NCBI GenBank assembly: GCA_031272005.1
Contig: JAISUQ010000158.1
Coordinates: forward strand, 1 to 6,784
DNA: 6,784 bases
Source of the DNA: Coriobacteriales bacterium
GTDB lineage: Bacteria > Actinomycetota > Coriobacteriia > Coriobacteriales > UBA8131
Direction: 5' to 3'
Part shown: piece after piece, positions 5,812 through 6,784 of the stretch
Numbering within the stretch: the first letter of the stretch is position 1
Layout: every line of letters starts with the position of its first letter
The notes under the pieces: generated by a model
Told to the model about the DNA's origin: nothing
Database searches by the model: none
What the model saw: only the letters and a program-made list of their open reading frames with translations
Translations under genes and position numbers: made by a program

Positions 5812-6542
5812 AGCACAGCCTGACGAATCTCTTCCAAGGCAGCTATGGGGTCGGCAGCCGCCAGAACGGCGTTACCGGCCACCAGCACATCGGCTCCCTG
5901 GTCGACCACCAGCGGCGCAGTCTGGGCATTGATGCCGCCGTCCACCTCGATCAGCGGATTGGCACCGATGCGTTTGGCCTCCGCTGCCAGCGCGGCCACT
6001 TTGCCGATGCTGCCCTTGATGAAGCGCTGGCCGCCAAAACCCGGATGCACACTCATCACCAGCACCAGCTCGGCCAGGTTGAGGAAACGGAAGGCAGCCT
6101 CAGCCGGAGTGTTGGGGTTCAGAGAGATCCCAGCCAGCAGACCAGCCGCATGGATGCGGGCAATCAAGCCGATGATGCGGGAGGGATCATCCACCCGCTC
6201 GACGCTGAGCGAAGTGCCCGGGCGTCGGGGCGGCTCAGCCACCCGGCTGTCGGCCTCCAGGTGTACGGTAATCAAGTCGGCGCCGGCGTCGATATACCAA
6301 TCCAGCTGCTGCTCGGGGTTATCAATCATCAGATGCACATCCAACGGGATATTTGTTATTTTCTTTAGCGATTTTATGACCGGTGGGCCAATTGTCAAGT
6401 TGGGCACAAAATGGCCATCCATCACATCGACATGCAGCCACTCCGGCGCAGGTTCCGCCCCGGCCAGCAGCTGCACGTCCCGCTCCAGATTCATGAAGTC
6501 CGCCGACAACAGCGACGGCGCTATCTGCACATCTCCAAACAT
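5808..6542 (-). CDS. rpe: Ribulose-phosphate 3-epimerase with a small internal insertion
   Basis: The product is 244 residues. It interconverts D-ribulose 5-phosphate and D-xylulose 5-phosphate in the pentose phosphate pathway, as a cytosolic TIM-barrel metalloenzyme. Motifs in order: IAPSLLSADF (7-16), LHVDVMDGHFVPNLTIGP (36-53) with metal-binding His37 and catalytic Asp39, DVHLMI (68-73, His70), VMSVHPGFGGQ (162-172), EVDGGI (199-204) with catalytic Asp201, and DVLVAGNAV (218-226) for phosphate binding. The family is usually about 215-225 residues. The excess is about 19 residues at 102-120, between ITVHLEADSRV and the next helix, encoded by a small palindromic sequence. ATG 6542 fits the normal N-terminus; GAGG (6547-6550) lies 4 nt upstream, slightly close. 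It is the first gene of the cluster and overlaps the desulfurase gene by 4 nt. Confidence 0.95.
   Translation of the reverse strand: MFGDVQIAPSLLSADFMNLERDVQLLAGAEPAPEWLHVDVMDGHFVPNLTIGPPVIKSLKKITNIPLDVHLMIDNPEQQLDWYIDAGADLITVHLEADSRVAEPPRRPGTSLSVERVDDPSRIIGLIARIHAAGLLAGISLNPNTPAEAAFRFLNLAELVLVMSVHPGFGGQRFIKGSIGKVAALAAEAKRIGANPLIEVDGGINAQTAPLVVDQGADVLVAGNAVLAAADPIAALEEIRQAVL
6183..6239. repeat. Palindromic in-frame insertion in rpe
   Basis: The interval corresponds to the extra Rpe residues 102-120 (AEPPRRPGTSLSVERVDDP). It carries GCTGAGC (6204-6210) and its complement GCTCAGC (6233-6239), 22 nt apart, with a GCCCGGGC palindrome between them. The plus strand CGCTGAGCGAAGTGCCC resembles CGCTGAGCAAGTCCC in the arm of the intergenic element at 1271-1376, with two single-base insertions. 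Both sequences are bounded by GCTGAGC and GCTCAGC. Confidence 0.5.
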
Positions 6543-6636
6543 CAGTCCTCATCCGCGAAAACAGTGGCCTTTCATTGTAGCCCAATTGACTTCAAACCGT
6601 ATTGGACGCAACGCTTGCAGCTATAACCAGCACATA

Positions 6637-6666
6637 ATTGTATATAATTAAACGTTTAGACTTCAA
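6637..6666 (-). promoter_or_regulatory. Predicted promoter of the rpe cluster
   Basis: On the minus strand TTGAAG (6661-6666) and TACAAT (6637-6642) are 18 nt apart; TATACA (6639-6644) would give 16 nt. The surroundings are strongly AT-rich against a GC-rich background. Transcription would begin near 6630, leaving a leader of about 88 nt. A second TTGAAGTC...TACAAT pair lies at 6574-6595 but its spacing is too short for a standard promoter. Confidence 0.5.
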
Positions 6667-6677
6667 TACTGAGTATT
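6649..6677. promoter_or_regulatory. Two palindromes in the rpe promoter, possible operators
   Basis: TAAACGTTTA (6649-6658) is a perfect 10-bp palindrome between the -35 and -10 hexamers. AATACT-G-AGTATT (6665-6677) is a perfect 6-bp-arm palindrome overlapping the upstream edge of the -35 element. Both are placed where a repressor would block RNA polymerase. I do not recognise either as the site of a known regulator family. Confidence 0.35.
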
Positions 6678-6784
6678 TATGTTTACTTTTGTCCAATAAT
6701 GGCATCAAATGCCGCGAAGCGCCTCAAAATCGCAATCCGTTCACGCTCAATGCCAGGTCAGAGCGGGTAGTGTGGGGGGTGTGG
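6678..6784. other. Upstream edge with no recognisable gene
   Basis: No gene can be supported here. A small hairpin, GGCAT/ATGCC with a 3-nt loop (6701-6713), could be the remnant of a terminator for a minus-strand gene lying to the right, but it has no T run. A 23-codon plus-strand reading frame beginning near 6700 lacks a convincing ribosome binding site. Confidence 0.3.

Noticed and set aside
4423..5823. 466-codon plus-strand reading frame opposite the cysteine desulfurase
   Set aside because: It lies entirely antisense to a gene with all catalytic residues, its protein is repetitive Gly/Ala/Val/Gln without a recognisable domain, and GC-rich coding DNA commonly leaves the opposite frame open.
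6543..6630. Riboswitch or leader peptide in the rpe 5' leader
   Set aside because: I find no known aptamer consensus, no run of regulatory codons and no terminator/antiterminator pair in the leader.
6643..6648. Divergent plus-strand promoter (perfect TATAAT)
   Set aside because: No -35 element at acceptable spacing and no credible plus-strand gene follows within the window. The hexamer is expected in such AT-rich DNA.
5845..6651. 268-codon plus-strand reading frame opposite rpe
   Set aside because: It is the antisense shadow of an intact rpe and reads as a Ser/Ala/Arg-rich sequence with no known motif.
6724..6783. C-terminal tail of an upstream minus-strand gene (ends LALSVNGLRF)
   Set aside because: Only about 19 codons are visible, no domain can be recognised, and other frames are equally open over so short a distance.

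Overview
The window is a GC-rich bacterial chromosome segment in which every supported gene lies on the minus strand. The gene set suggests an anaerobic Gram-positive, most likely Actinomycetota of the Coriobacteriia type: a YidC of the short Gram-positive class fused to a CDP-glycerol glycerophosphotransferase-like domain, a zinc-ribbon membrane protein starting MFCGECG, a PHP-family histidinol phosphatase, and TTG/GTG start candidates. This placement is inference from protein style, not from a marker gene.

Read in the direction of transcription (from high to low coordinates), the window begins with a 242-nt non-coding leader (6543-6784) holding an AT-rich promoter with two small palindromes. 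A tight five-gene cluster follows: rpe (ribulose-phosphate 3-epimerase), a cysteine desulfurase, a zinc-ribbon/Pro-Gln-rich six-helix membrane protein, a PHP-family phosphatase, and a diacylglycerol/lipid-kinase family protein. Junctions are 4-nt ATGA overlaps (rpe/desulfurase and PHP/kinase) or gaps of about 10 nt, so one polycistronic mRNA is likely. The products are mostly housekeeping: pentose phosphate isomer supply, sulfur mobilisation, histidine-type phosphate chemistry and lipid phosphorylation.

A 373-nt gene-free stretch (1130-1502) follows. It holds a composite palindromic element of about 106 nt, a weak AT-rich hairpin, and a promoter with a perfect extended -10. That promoter drives the last gene, a yidC fusion that runs off the left edge. 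Its visible part ends at the start of a glycerophosphotransferase-like domain, which links membrane-protein insertion to wall or glycan polymer synthesis.

The unusual theme is that several housekeeping genes carry in-frame additions. Rpe has about 19 extra residues encoded by a small palindromic sequence whose ends resemble the intergenic element. The lipid kinase has about 55 extra residues containing a duplicated 29-nt unit. The desulfurase has about 68 extra N-terminal residues with an 18-nt tandem repeat. No CRISPR array, tRNA, rRNA, transposase or defence gene is visible.
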